From Phnomibacter ginsenosidimutans (GTDB taxonomy: Bacteria; Bacteroidota; Bacteroidia; Chitinophagales; Chitinophagaceae): a stretch of DNA of 64,000 nucleotides. Positions 18,368 through 27,693 of the stretch are shown one piece after another (positions within the stretch are counted from its first letter, which is position 1; every line of letters begins with the position of its first letter). The stretch covers positions 2,848,501 to 2,912,500 of the forward strand of contig NZ_CP046566.1 of NCBI RefSeq assembly GCF_009740285.1, read 5' to 3'. The notes under the pieces were generated by a model. It had not been told where the DNA came from. It saw only the letters and a program-made list of their open reading frames with translations, and made no database searches. A program made the position numbers and the translations under genes.

Positions 18368-18532
18368 AAAGATACAGCCCGCAAGATGCAGCATTCCGGT
18401 TAATCTGTGCAGCTCATCAAAGCACTCATTTCCCACGATTGTTGAAAGAAAGCCATTGGCCGTTTCGGACAATAAAAAAGCCGGTGATGCCACTGCACTC
18501 ACCGGCTTCCTGATATCGTTGTTCAACAACTT

Positions 18533-20254
18533 TTACAAGTTCATATCCTTGATGATCGCTTCAATACGGGCCATCAAACCGGCTTGTACCGTTTTGTAAT
18601 TGGCGGCATTGTCCAGCGGGGCATTTACACTAAAGTAAAACTTGATTTTAGGCTCTGTACCGCTGGGGCGGGCACTTACCTTACTGCCATCGGCCAGCAC
18701 AAATTGCAGCACGTTGCTCTTGGTGAGTGCAATGGGGAAGGTATCGCCTGCAGGCAGGTTGGTGCCTTGCTGCAGCTGGTAGTCGAGCAGTTGCGCCACC
18801 GCCACACCGCCCAGTTGTGCAGGCGGATTGTTGCGGTAGCTTTCCATCATTTCCGCAATTTCCTTCTGGCCATTCATGCCTTTTTTGGTAATGGAAATGA
18901 GGTGCTCCTGATAGCAACCGTACTGTACATACAGGTCTACCAGTTTTTCAAACAGGCTGCGGCCTTTATCTTTTTCATAAGCAGCCATTTCGCACAGCAG
19001 GGCCACGGCACTCACCGCATCCTTATCACGAATCTGGTCGCCAATCATCAGGCCATAGCTTTCTTCGCCACCAACGATATAATTTTCTTTGCCGGTCTTT
19101 TCCCGAATCATTTCGCTGATGTATTTAAAGCCGGTCAATACATCGTAGCAAGCCACTCCGCTCTGCTCTGCAATGCGGTCGATCATGTCGGTGGTTACAA
19201 TGGTTTTGATCACCATATCGTTGGGCTGTGCAATGCCCTTCGCCTTGCGGGCTTCAATCATATAGTTAAAAGCCAACACCGCCGTTTGGTTGCCATTCAT
19301 CAGCACCCAGTTGCCGTCGGTGTCTTTAATGCCAATGCCCACACGGTCGGCATCGGGGTCGGTACCCAAAAGGATGTCGGCATCTATTTGTTTGGCCTTG
19401 TCCAAACCAATGCTCATGGCATCTTTCTCTTCGGGGTTGGGGCTGTGCACGGTTGGAAAATTGCCGTCTGGCGTAGCCTGTTCTTCTACCACAGTTACGT
19501 TGGTAAAACCAAAACGCTTCAGTACCCGGGGCACCAGCTGAATGCCACTGCCATGAATGCTGGTGTACACAATCTTCAAATCATGCTGGCGTTCGCAGGC
19601 ATCGGGGTAAATGCTCAGGCTCTTCACCATTTCGGTGTAAGCCGCATCCAGCTCCTCACCTATCAAAGTGATGTTGGCTTCGCCGCCAGTCCATTTCACA
19701 TCGTCAACGGAAAGAATTTTATCTACCTCGGTAATCACGTTTTTATCGTGTGGTGGCACCAGTTGTGCACCATCTTCCCAATAGGCTTTGTAGCCGTTGT
19801 ACTCTTTGGGGTTGTGGCTGGCCGTACACACCACGCCGCCCTTGCAGCCGAGGTGACGAATGGCAAAGCTCAACTCTGGTGTAGGCCGCAGGCTTTCAAA
19901 CAGGTACACTTTAATACCGTTGGCACCCATTACATTGGCCACTGTTTCAGCAAAAAAACGGCTGTTGTTGCGGCTGTCGTGTGCAATGGCCACGCTGATG
20001 CCTTCGCCAAAACTTTGCTTCAGGTAGTTGGCATAGCCTTGAGTGGCCATACCCACCGTGTATTTATTCATGCGGTTGGTACCAATGCCCATTACGCCAC
20101 GCAGGCCGCCTGTACCAAACTCCAGGTTTTTATAAAATCCTTCTACCAAATCATCGGGGTTATTGGCCAGTGCATCGGTAATGTAGGCCTTGGTGTCTGC
20201 GTCAAAATTGCCCGCCAGCCAGCTTTCTACTTTGGCTTTAATTGCTGCGTCCAT
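18533..20254 (-). CDS. Phosphoglucomutase/phosphomannomutase (alpha-D-phosphohexomutase)
   Basis: A 573-residue four-domain phosphohexomutase. The phosphoserine loop is TASHNPKEYNGYK (Ser146), the metal loop is DPDADR (299-304), the sugar-binding loop is GGEESYG (395-401), and the phosphate-binding loop near the C-terminus is RPSGTEPK. Length and loop spellings match the PGM2-like group found in Bacteroidota and Firmicutes. It interconverts hexose 1- and 6-phosphates and so feeds nucleotide sugars for the nearby glycan genes. ATG 20254 is the first good start; a DUF2279 gene is divergent. Confidence 0.93.
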   Translation of the reverse strand: MDAAIKAKVESWLAGNFDADTKAYITDALANNPDDLVEGFYKNLEFGTGGLRGVMGIGTNRMNKYTVGMATQGYANYLKQSFGEGISVAIAHDSRNNSRFFAETVANVMGANGIKVYLFESLRPTPELSFAIRHLGCKGGVVCTASHNPKEYNGYKAYWEDGAQLVPPHDKNVITEVDKILSVDDVKWTGGEANITLIGEELDAAYTEMVKSLSIYPDACERQHDLKIVYTSIHGSGIQLVPRVLKRFGFTNVTVVEEQATPDGNFPTVHSPNPEEKDAMSIGLDKAKQIDADILLGTDPDADRVGIGIKDTDGNWVLMNGNQTAVLAFNYMIEARKAKGIAQPNDMVIKTIVTTDMIDRIAEQSGVACYDVLTGFKYISEMIREKTGKENYIVGGEESYGLMIGDQIRDKDAVSAVALLCEMAAYEKDKGRSLFEKLVDLYVQYGCYQEHLISITKKGMNGQKEIAEMMESYRNNPPAQLGGVAVAQLLDYQLQQGTNLPAGDTFPIALTKSNVLQFVLADGSKVSARPSGTEPKIKFYFSVNAPLDNAANYKTVQAGLMARIEAIIKDMNL

Positions 20255-20404
20255 ATATCGTTGTTTGTGGTTTGAATATGTCCTCCGAAAGGTGGATTCT
20301 GCCTGCAGTTGCCTCCTTCCAAAGAGCGGCTAAGATATTCGGAAATTACTTCCATTTCACAAACCTTGCTCATCTCTATAAATGGCAGCACCGTAAGTTT
20401 GCTA

Positions 20405-21463
20405 ATGTCTTTTTGTTTACCAGCACCCCTGCTACTATTGAACCAAGTTGTGTCACTCACTTCTGCTGCATACCGCTACTCAGCGTTCCTGCTGCTTTGC
20501 CTGTTCAGCATGGGCAGCAGTGCCCAAACCCGCACCGATAGCCTGCCGCTGGAAGTCATTCGTCATGCCAGCCTCGATACCATTTACACCCGTGTACCCG
20601 ATTCCGCCGCATACGTGGCATTGCCCAATACAAAAAGAGTGTATACCGTTGCAGGGTTGCATGCAGGCATTTATGGCGGTTCGTTGCTTTTGCTCAACCA
20701 AGCCTGGTACAAAGACTACCCCAAAACGAGTTTCCAAACCTTCAACGATAGCAAGGAATGGCAGCAGGTAGACAAAGTGGGCCACGCCTGGAGTGCCTAC
20801 CAGCTTAGCCGTGCCAGCATGGCCAGCTGGAAATGGGCGGGCCTCAACCGCAACCAACAAATTTGGCTGGGCGGCATGAGTGGGTTTGCCTTTCAAACCG
20901 TGATAGAAGTGCTGGATGCCCATAGTGCCGAATGGGGCTGGAGCTGGAGCGATATTGCCGCCAATACCGTGGGCAGTGGCCTGCTCATTGGCCAAGAGCT
21001 GGCCTGGGCCGAGCAGCGCATCAGTTTCAAGTTTTCGTTTCACAAAATGAACTACTCACAAGGCATGCTGGAGCAGCGGGCCAACAACCTGTTTGGCAGC
21101 AGCCTGCCCGAACGCATGCTCAAAGATTACAACGGACAGACCTACTGGCTAAGTGCCAACCTGAAATCGTTTTTCAAACAAAGCAACCTGCCGCCGTGGC
21201 TCAACATTGCCGTAGGCTATGGCGCCGGCGGCATGCTGGGCGGCTTCAGCAATACCTGGGCCGATGGCAGCACCACCTTCACCCGCAACGATGTACAAAG
21301 AGTACGTGAGATTTACCTGGCTCCTGATATCGATTTCACCCGCATCCGAACCCGTAGCAAATTGTTGAAAAGCGTTTTTTTCTGCCTCAATGCCTTTAAA
21401 CTCCCCGCCCCTACGTTGGTGCTCAGCAATGGGAAAATGCGGTTGCATGGGTTGTATTTTTAA
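20405..21463 (+). CDS. DUF2279 family exported protein
   Basis: A protein of about 352 residues if started at ATG 20405. A hydrophobic signal-like segment (YSAFLLLCLFSMGSSAQ) precedes the mature part. The DUF2279/YfiM core is seen in VDKVGHAWSAYQLSR, GGMSGFAFQTVIEVLDAHS and WGWSWSDIAANTVGS. Such proteins are predicted outer-membrane or periplasmic proteins with no proven function. The long stretch before the signal makes the start uncertain. It is divergent from the phosphohexose mutase gene. Confidence 0.7.
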   Translation: MSFCLPAPLLLLNQVVSLTSAAYRYSAFLLLCLFSMGSSAQTRTDSLPLEVIRHASLDTIYTRVPDSAAYVALPNTKRVYTVAGLHAGIYGGSLLLLNQAWYKDYPKTSFQTFNDSKEWQQVDKVGHAWSAYQLSRASMASWKWAGLNRNQQIWLGGMSGFAFQTVIEVLDAHSAEWGWSWSDIAANTVGSGLLIGQELAWAEQRISFKFSFHKMNYSQGMLEQRANNLFGSSLPERMLKDYNGQTYWLSANLKSFFKQSNLPPWLNIAVGYGAGGMLGGFSNTWADGSTTFTRNDVQRVREIYLAPDIDFTRIRTRSKLLKSVFFCLNAFKLPAPTLVLSNGKMRLHGLYF

Positions 21464-21927
21464 AGTTTTGGCCTCAATAGAAAATGGGTTAAAACCCCTG
21501 ATGTGTAAGAATGTATTTCATCATCCACGGGTTGAAACCCGTGGCTAAAAAAAACATAGGGAGAAATTTTTTTAACCAAGGGCTTCACCCTTGGCTTTGT
21601 TTTGACGCCCCTTCAGGGCTTTCACAAAATGTATGGCTTCTGATTAAATCCGTGAAAATCTGTCCCAATCTTTCAAATCCGCGTCCTATTGTTTATCGTC
21701 CAAAATCTGTTTCAACCCATCCAATCCGCATACCATCTAGTCGGTGCATTTGCTGCCATACTTTGAAGCTGACTTTGTTTAGAGCATTAGTAACGCATCG
21801 TCACAAGCCGGGAGGCCTGCGACAGCAACATCATCCGCGAAAATCTGTTTTCATCCTGCTATTCCGCGGCCCCTGTTTATCCGCGTCCCTTTATCCATCC
21901 ACCTCAATACCGTTATTTTTGCGGCGC
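21464..21927. repeat. Intergenic block of hairpin-forming and degenerate dispersed-type repeats
   Basis: No gene is visible in these 464 bases. Near the left end are several short inverted repeats: GGGTTAAAACCC (21486-21497), CCACGGGTTGAAACCCGTGG (21525-21544), CCAAGGGCTTCACCCTTGG (21576-21594), and GCCCCTTCAGGGCT just after. Further right are fragments such as ATCCGTGAAAATCTGT (near 21647) and ATCCGCGAAAATCTGTTT (near 21834), a degenerate pair. I recall similar cassettes as dispersed repeats in Bacteroidota genomes; within this window they appear only here. They may form RNA hairpins after the DUF2279 gene. Confidence 0.6.
21914..21921 (+). promoter_or_regulatory. Bacteroidota -7 element directly before the CCA enzyme
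   Basis: TATTTTTG fits TAnnTTTG exactly and is the same octamer as before tRNA-His. It ends only six bases before the ATG at 21928, so transcription would begin at or next to the start codon and the message would be nearly leaderless. Confidence 0.5.
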
Positions 21928-23346
21928 ATGCACATTCCTTTACAAGCGTACGAAGCCAGCATTTTCGAAAAAATTTCCTCCCGGGCACAGCATCTTGGCA
22001 TGGAGGCCTGGGTGATTGGTGGGTTTGTACGGGATAAAATTTTGCAACGCCCCACCAAAGACGCAGATATTGTATGCACCGGCGATGGCATTGCGCTGGC
22101 GCATGCCGTGGCCGATTTGTTTAAGCCCCGCCCCCATGTCAGCTTCTTTAAAAATTTTGGCACCGCCCATATCCGCATTGCCGATTTCGACATTGAGTTT
22201 GTTGGGGCCCGCAAGGAAAGCTACAACCGCGACAGCCGCAAACCAGCCGTGGAACCCGGCACTATTGAAGACGACCAATTGCGCCGCGACTTCACCATCA
22301 ATGCGCTGGCCATCAGCCTCAATGCCAAAGACTACGGCACACTGGTTGATCCTTTTGGCGGCATTCAACACCTGCAGGAAAAATGCATCATCACCCCGCA
22401 GGATCCCATCCAAACCTTCAGCGACGATCCGCTGCGTATGATGCGGGCCATCCGCTTTGCCAGTCAGCTACAGTTTACCATTCACGAAACCACACTGGCG
22501 GCCATCAAAACCGATGCCCACCGCATCAGCATTGTGTCGAAAGAACGGATTGTTGATGAACTCAATAAAATCATCCTCAGCAGCAAGCCCTCGGTTGGCT
22601 TCAAACTGCTGTACGATACGGGTTTGCTCAAACTCATTTTTCCGCAGATGGTGGCGCTGGCCGGAGCTCAATACCTCGACGGGCACGGGCACAAAGACAA
22701 TTTTTACCATACCCTGCAAGTGCTCGACAACATCAGCGAAAACACCCGTGACCTGTGGTTGCGCTGGGCGGCCATTTTGCACGACATAGGCAAACCTGCC
22801 ACCAAGCGGTTTGAAGAAGGCCACGGCTGGACATTTCACGGGCACGAAGTAGTGGGCGGCCGCATGGTGCCCAAAATTTTTGCGCAGCTGAAACTGCCGC
22901 TCAACGAAAAAATGAAATACGTGAAGCTGCTGGTAGAACTTCACCTGCGGCCCATTTCGCTGACTAAAGAAAACATTACGGATAGCGCCATCCGCCGACT
23001 GTTGTTTGATGCTGGCGAACACTTCGACGACCTCATGACGCTTTGCGAAGCAGACATTACTTCGAAAAACAAACAGAAGGTAAAACGCTACCTCAGCAAT
23101 TTTGAAATGGTACGGCAGCGCTGCGTAGAAGTAGAAGAGAATGACCGCATCCGCAACTGGCAGCCCCCCATTGATGGCGAAACCATCATGCAATATTTTG
23201 GCATTGGTCCCAGCCGCGAAGTGGGCATTATCAAAAATGCGATTAAAGATGCCATCCTCGACGGCATCATTCCCAACACGCTGGAAGCCGCAACAGCACT
23301 GATGTTGGAGCAGGCCCAACAATTAAACCTCACCCCTGTTCGGTAA
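21928..23346 (+). CDS. CCA tRNA nucleotidyltransferase / poly(A) polymerase family, with HD domain
   Basis: A 472-residue protein from ATG 21928; the frame is open further upstream but that part lies in repeat DNA. The nucleotidyltransferase core has GGFVRD (31-36), the catalytic DAD (45-47) and RRDFTINAL (119-127). A helical neck follows, then an HD phosphohydrolase domain with HDIGKP (285-290). This is the bacterial class II CCA enzyme with a C-terminal HD domain, which builds or repairs the CCA end of tRNAs; that matters here because tRNA-His in this window has no encoded CCA. Confidence 0.92.
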   Translation: MHIPLQAYEASIFEKISSRAQHLGMEAWVIGGFVRDKILQRPTKDADIVCTGDGIALAHAVADLFKPRPHVSFFKNFGTAHIRIADFDIEFVGARKESYNRDSRKPAVEPGTIEDDQLRRDFTINALAISLNAKDYGTLVDPFGGIQHLQEKCIITPQDPIQTFSDDPLRMMRAIRFASQLQFTIHETTLAAIKTDAHRISIVSKERIVDELNKIILSSKPSVGFKLLYDTGLLKLIFPQMVALAGAQYLDGHGHKDNFYHTLQVLDNISENTRDLWLRWAAILHDIGKPATKRFEEGHGWTFHGHEVVGGRMVPKIFAQLKLPLNEKMKYVKLLVELHLRPISLTKENITDSAIRRLLFDAGEHFDDLMTLCEADITSKNKQKVKRYLSNFEMVRQRCVEVEENDRIRNWQPPIDGETIMQYFGIGPSREVGIIKNAIKDAILDGIIPNTLEAATALMLEQAQQLNLTPVR

Positions 23347-23405
23347 AAAGTATTTTCTTTGCCGCACATCAAAACGCAGGCCCTCAAGGGTCAATCATTG
23401 TAGCC

Positions 23406-23975
23406 ATGGCAGTATTGAAATTCAGGGTGTATCTCGAAGAAGACGAAAGCATTTACCGCGATATTGTGATCAAGCATACACAGTATTTCATCGATTTGCA
23501 CAAGACCATTCTTCAGGCCTACGAATTCGACAACAAGCATCAGGCAACATTCTATCGCAGCAACGACAACTGGTTGCGAGGCCGCGAAATTTCGCTGGAG
23601 AAATACGACAAAGTTTATCAGGCTCCGCCCCTGCTGATGGAAGAAACCAGCATTGGTTCTGAAATCCGCGATACCAATCAGAAGTTTATTTATGTGTACG
23701 ACTTCAACAAGAACTGGGTGTTTTTGGTGGAGCTCATCAACGTGTCGAAAGAAGAAAGTAGCAAGATTGCGTACCCTTCTGTAAGCCGCAAAGAAGGTGT
23801 GGGTCCGCTGCAATATGGCACCCGTGGCTTGCTGGGCCCCAAGTTTGCCGAAATGGAAGAGAAATACGACCTGCAGGGCAACGAAGAAGGCTTTGGCGAA
23901 GAAGGCGACAGCGACACTGCCAGCAGCGACGAAGAATCTTTTACCGACGATAGCAGCAGCGGCGAAGACTATTAA
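23406..23975 (+). CDS. pRiA4b ORF-3-like protein
   Basis: A 189-residue soluble protein. The first 130 residues match the pRiA4b ORF-3-like fold (FRVYLEEDESIYRDIVI, LHKTILQAYEFDNKHQATF, KFIYVYDFNKNWVFLVEL). The tail is strongly acidic and Ser-rich (EEGDSDTASSDEESFTDDSS). The family name comes from a plasmid gene, but chromosomal copies next to miaA are common in Bacteroidota and nothing else here points to a plasmid. It lies 11 bases before miaA, probably in one transcript. Function unknown. Confidence 0.75.
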   Translation: MAVLKFRVYLEEDESIYRDIVIKHTQYFIDLHKTILQAYEFDNKHQATFYRSNDNWLRGREISLEKYDKVYQAPPLLMEETSIGSEIRDTNQKFIYVYDFNKNWVFLVELINVSKEESSKIAYPSVSRKEGVGPLQYGTRGLLGPKFAEMEEKYDLQGNEEGFGEEGDSDTASSDEESFTDDSSSGEDY

Positions 23976-23986
23976 TTTTTTTACGC

Positions 23987-24868
23987 ATGGCCGGTCAGCA
24001 GCACTTACTGGTAGCCGTAGCCGGGCCAACAGCGGTCGGCAAAACGGCCGTGGCCATTGCATTAGCGCAACATTTCCGTACAGAAATTATCTCCTTTGAT
24101 AGCCGTCAATGCTATCGGGAAATGAACATTGGCGTAGCCCGGCCTTCCGATGAAGAGTTGGCAGCAGTGCCGCATCATTTCATTGCCAGCCACAGCATAC
24201 ACGATCCGGTGGATGCCGCACAGTATGAGCAATGGGCACTAAAAAAACTCGGCACTCTTTTTCAGCAATACAAAGTAGTGATAGCTGTGGGTGGCACTGG
24301 CTTGTACCTGAAAGCACTCACTGATGGGCTGGATGCTATGCCTGATATTCCGGCTGCTATCCGGGAGCAAATACGGGAGGATTATGCGGCACATGGCATA
24401 GCGTGGTTACAGCAAACCTTGCAGCAAGAAGATCCATTGTTTGCCGCCAGTGGCGAAATGCAAAACCCACACCGCATGCTGCGGGCTTTGGAAGTGATTC
24501 GAGCCAGTGGAAAATCCATCAAACAGTTTCAGCAACGCAGCAGCAATGCACGACCGTTTGATACCCTCATCATAGGATTGGAAATGGAGCGGCTATTGCT
24601 CAACCAACGCATACAGCTACGGGTAGATGCAATGATGAAAGATGGATTGGTAGAGGAGGTAAAAGAACTGCTCCCCTACGAACAGCTGCAAGCCTTACAA
24701 ACTGTGGGTTATCAGGAATTGTTTGATGCCATACATGGCCAATGTAGTATAACTGAAGCAGCAGAATTGATAGCCACACATACCCGCCAATACGCCAAGC
24801 GGCAAATGACCTGGTTCAAAAAAATCAGGCAGTGCAATGGTTTCATCCACAGCAACTGCCTGACATGA
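23987..24868 (+). CDS. miaA: tRNA dimethylallyltransferase
   Basis: A 293-residue protein with the P-loop GPTAVGKT (13-20), then ISFDSRQCYREMNIGVARP, the tRNA- and isoprenoid-binding region of MiaA. GGTGLYLKALTDGL and NPHRMLRALEVIR are further family signatures, and QYAKRQMTWFKK ends the protein. MiaA adds the isopentenyl group to A37 of tRNAs that read codons starting with U. It follows the pRiA4b-like gene closely and is convergent with an outer-membrane protein gene 21 bases on. Confidence 0.93.
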   Translation: MAGQQHLLVAVAGPTAVGKTAVAIALAQHFRTEIISFDSRQCYREMNIGVARPSDEELAAVPHHFIASHSIHDPVDAAQYEQWALKKLGTLFQQYKVVIAVGGTGLYLKALTDGLDAMPDIPAAIREQIREDYAAHGIAWLQQTLQQEDPLFAASGEMQNPHRMLRALEVIRASGKSIKQFQQRSSNARPFDTLIIGLEMERLLLNQRIQLRVDAMMKDGLVEEVKELLPYEQLQALQTVGYQELFDAIHGQCSITEAAELIATHTRQYAKRQMTWFKKIRQCNGFIHSNCLT

Positions 24869-24889
24869 TTTCGTTGATAGCATCGCGGC

Positions 24890-26467
24890 TTACATAAACT
24901 TAAATCCAAACGTGAGTACAATATTGCCACGGCTGTTTTTACCATCGGCTACTACGTTGGCTTTGTCAGCCAGCCAATAAGGCACATGGCTGTAGTTGAT
25001 GAGTGCATGCACATACGTAAGGTCTACAAACATGCCCTTGTTGCGATAGCCCAAGCCACCACTCAGCAACATGCGGCTACCTTTCAACTCTTTGGTTGCG
25101 TAAGGACTACCCAAGTAGGCAAAACCAAGGCGGGTCATGATGGTATTGAATTTCAACTCGCCACCCAAACGCAGGTTCATAGCGCCTTTGTAGCGATTCT
25201 TGATACTATTGTTGAGTTCGGTGTAATAGTTCACATCGTCAACATTGGTAGCATCTTGTGCCTGATAACGGGTGCCCCGGTAATTTACATATTCAATGTC
25301 TGCCGTTACAAAACCCTTCTGGCGTTTTACTTCCTTCACTTCATTTATTACAAAAGATAAAGAACCCAATAAACGGTAAGGTGTAATCATGTTGTAATTA
25401 TAGTTGCCTGCATTGCTGTTGCTGCCTTTCAACTCATCGCTGGTTATTACCCTCGGCTGAGGCAGGTTTGTATAATTCTCAGAATTCACTTTCATTTCGG
25501 CAGAAATTCTATCATTCATACTGCTAAACGTGGGCGTATGAAAAGCCAGGCCAAAACGTAATTTTTCTACGGGTCTGAAAATCATGCCCAGTTTGGCATT
25601 GAACCCCCAACCAGTTGTTTTGTAATTCTCTTTGTATTCGAAATAAGAAAAGTCATTGTTGAGATTACCACTCATATCTTCTTCCCGATAAGTCTGCTCT
25701 TTTTGATAGCTAAAGAAAGGCACATTGAACGCCACACCAAAATGCAGTTTATCGTTGTAATTGTTGGCGAATGCCAAGGCTATTTCATGAGCACCACCTC
25801 TTGTTTCAATCAGGTTGGTTTGCATCACACCTTCTGGTCCGCCATTTATACCTGGCAGGGGTACAAGACTTTGGTAGCCTATCACATTGTTATTTTGATC
25901 GGCTATAGTATCAACAAGGTATAATTGAAACGCAAGTGAAGAACCAAAAATGTAGTTATTCAGTGCCTGATTCACTGTAGCTCTGTTTCTCGCCAGTTCT
26001 TCCACGTATTGCTCACTCCAGCTGCTAAAATTGTTGAAGCCTTTGTATTGCATCCGGTTGTTGTAATTGGCCGTTTGGTTGATGGTAAGCGAAATAGCAG
26101 AACTTGACGATTTTTTGTACCGTGAATTGTGGCTGTGCCCCCATACGAAGCCAGATGTTCCATAGCCAATGCCGTTGTCTTTCGACTTGGTTTGATCGCC
26201 CCGGAAATTGAATTTGTTATTGAGAAAACTAAAGTTGGGCGACATTACAAATTCACTGTTTTTGTACATACCTATACCTGCGGGGTTAATATGTGCCGCA
26301 GTAATATCGCCACCCAAAGAGCCCATGGCACCACCAATGGCCTGATTGCGGGCAGTACCTCCCATCAGCGGGTAGGCGTAGCGAAGCACATCTTCGGGTA
26401 CCTGAGCATTGGCCACCAGTTGCAGCGCCAATAAAGCTGCGGAGGCTAAAAATAATTTACTTCTCAT
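24890..26467 (-). CDS. Outer-membrane protein of the OmpP1/FadL group
   Basis: A 525-residue protein with a signal peptide ending near VANAQ. The mature start LRYAYPLMGGTARNQAIGG and MGSLGGDITAAHINPAGIG is the FadL/OmpP1 hatch signature of Bacteroidota. The rest alternates as beta strands, ending GNIVLTFGFKFM with a terminal aromatic as needed for Bam insertion. FadL-type barrels pass hydrophobic compounds; the substrate here is unknown. Downstream of it in transcription is miaA on the other strand; upstream is an odd Trp/Asn- and Ser-rich lipoprotein that may be co-transcribed (gap about 105 bases). Confidence 0.82.
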   Translation of the reverse strand: MRSKLFLASAALLALQLVANAQVPEDVLRYAYPLMGGTARNQAIGGAMGSLGGDITAAHINPAGIGMYKNSEFVMSPNFSFLNNKFNFRGDQTKSKDNGIGYGTSGFVWGHSHNSRYKKSSSSAISLTINQTANYNNRMQYKGFNNFSSWSEQYVEELARNRATVNQALNNYIFGSSLAFQLYLVDTIADQNNNVIGYQSLVPLPGINGGPEGVMQTNLIETRGGAHEIALAFANNYNDKLHFGVAFNVPFFSYQKEQTYREEDMSGNLNNDFSYFEYKENYKTTGWGFNAKLGMIFRPVEKLRFGLAFHTPTFSSMNDRISAEMKVNSENYTNLPQPRVITSDELKGSNSNAGNYNYNMITPYRLLGSLSFVINEVKEVKRQKGFVTADIEYVNYRGTRYQAQDATNVDDVNYYTELNNSIKNRYKGAMNLRLGGELKFNTIMTRLGFAYLGSPYATKELKGSRMLLSGGLGYRNKGMFVDLTYVHALINYSHVPYWLADKANVVADGKNSRGNIVLTFGFKFM

Positions 26468-26573
26468 ACAGATACAGGATTAGCAGGCCGCATAAGACAC
26501 AGGGAAAGGTCGGCGGCTATTCAATGGAGTTAGAACTTGAAGGTTTGTAATGCGCTGTTGAAAATGAAAGGCA

Positions 26574-27401
26574 TTAGTTGCCGCCACGGCCACCACGGCT
26601 GCTTCCTGAAGAAGAAGAAGACGATGATGATGACGAAGATGAAGAAGAAGAGCTACCGGAAGTGCGGCTGCTGCCAGATGAACCGGAAGAACTGCTGGTG
26701 CTAGGTTCAAACATACGTGCCGGACGAGACCAGCTGCTGCCAGAGCCATTGCTGTTGTTGCCGCCGCCAGAAGATGATGAACTAAAAATGCTGCGGAACA
26801 AATCACGGTTGCCATAACCAGCCTGTTGCTGCTGTGTAGAAGGCTTACCTGTGCGGTTGAAGCTTTCATTGCCGCCACGGGTAAACACACTGTTGTTATA
26901 TCCACCTTTGTTAAAGCCAGGACGAGGTGTTTGTGCAACAGCTCCAACAGGATTCTTATTGACTATGATAACGGGGCGGTTCCAGCACCAGGGGTTATTC
27001 CAGCTATTGTAATAGCTGTTGAATACAAAAGGATTGTTCCAGGTATTCCAACCGGTACCATAGTTGAGCATCCATGGAGATGTATTCCAGCTATTCCACG
27101 AATTGAAACTCCAGGAAGGATTCCACATGCTGGTGGGATTGTTGTACCCATACCAGTAGTTGACATCATCGATGGTATTCCAGCGGTCGCGGTTTTGCAC
27201 CTTCATACGCAGGTAGCGGTCGTCAGCATCTTGCCAGTAGCTTACGTACCCGTCCTCTTCCTCTACCCGGTCTTCGCGGGGTGCGGCTGTAGGCCCGTAA
27301 GAATAATAAACATCATCAGGTGTTTCTGCGGTTTTAAAGGCGGCAGAACAACTGGCCAGCAATACGGTGGCGGCGAGCATGGGGTACATGAGGTGTTTCA
27401 T
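26574..27401 (-). CDS. Low-complexity lipoprotein, Trp/Asn/Tyr-rich with poly-Ser tail
   Basis: A 275-residue protein from ATG 27401 (a start eight codons earlier is possible). The signal ends in a lipobox, LLASC. The middle (about residues 75-150) is packed with Trp, Asn and Tyr, in near-repeats such as SFNSWNSWNTSP and NSYYNSWNNPWCWN. The C-terminal third is Gly/Ser/Arg-rich with a run of 14 or more serines and ends SRGGRGGN. It resembles Bacteroidota proteins that annotation pipelines have named vitellogenin-like, without meaning. Composition suggests an unfolded or self-associating surface protein. Not recognised as an enzyme. Confidence 0.7.
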   Translation of the reverse strand: MKHLMYPMLAATVLLASCSAAFKTAETPDDVYYSYGPTAAPREDRVEEEDGYVSYWQDADDRYLRMKVQNRDRWNTIDDVNYWYGYNNPTSMWNPSWSFNSWNSWNTSPWMLNYGTGWNTWNNPFVFNSYYNSWNNPWCWNRPVIIVNKNPVGAVAQTPRPGFNKGGYNNSVFTRGGNESFNRTGKPSTQQQQAGYGNRDLFRSIFSSSSSGGGNNSNGSGSSWSRPARMFEPSTSSSSGSSGSSRTSGSSSSSSSSSSSSSSSSGSSRGGRGGN

Positions 27402-27693
27402 CTGTACAGGCTTTAGTAGTGTCAAATATCAGACGCAGTAAAACACAAAACGTGGCGCAATCTCTTTTCGTAGAAAAAAACCAGTTCAATGGCTCACTTT
27501 ATCTGCAAATGGTATCGGTAGCTAAGTTATTTCATTCCTCCACTACCAAATGCTAATGTTTTATTGAAAGACATTCAAAAACTGCCGTTTTGTGTTAAGG
27601 CTTACCTAATTCCAAATGCTTAATTTCGCCGCCCTGCCGGCGGGCAAATCCACAGGCAGCTCTTCATTCAATCATTTATCAGGAAAGTATATT
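27402..27693. other. Divergent intergenic region, lipoprotein / proS
   Basis: These 292 bases separate two divergent genes and hold no convincing gene. A promoter-like TAATTTCG (one mismatch to TAnnTTTG) lies about 65 bases before proS, and AGGAAAG just before its ATG could serve as a ribosome binding site, although Bacteroidota depend little on such sites. Confidence 0.4.

Noticed and set aside
18584-20275. 563-codon open frame on the plus strand
   Set aside because: It is the exact antisense of the phosphohexose mutase gene, whose protein carries all catalytic loops. The plus-strand translation is His/Val-rich and like no family.
23406-23975. pRiA4b ORF-3-like gene as a sign of an integrated plasmid
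   Set aside because: No replication, partition, mobilisation or integrase gene is nearby and the gene sits tightly before miaA; the plasmid name is historical.
26578-26817. Strongly acidic 79-codon frame on the plus strand
   Set aside because: It is the complement of the poly-Ser tail of the lipoprotein; its Glu/Asp run is just the reverse reading of Ser codons.
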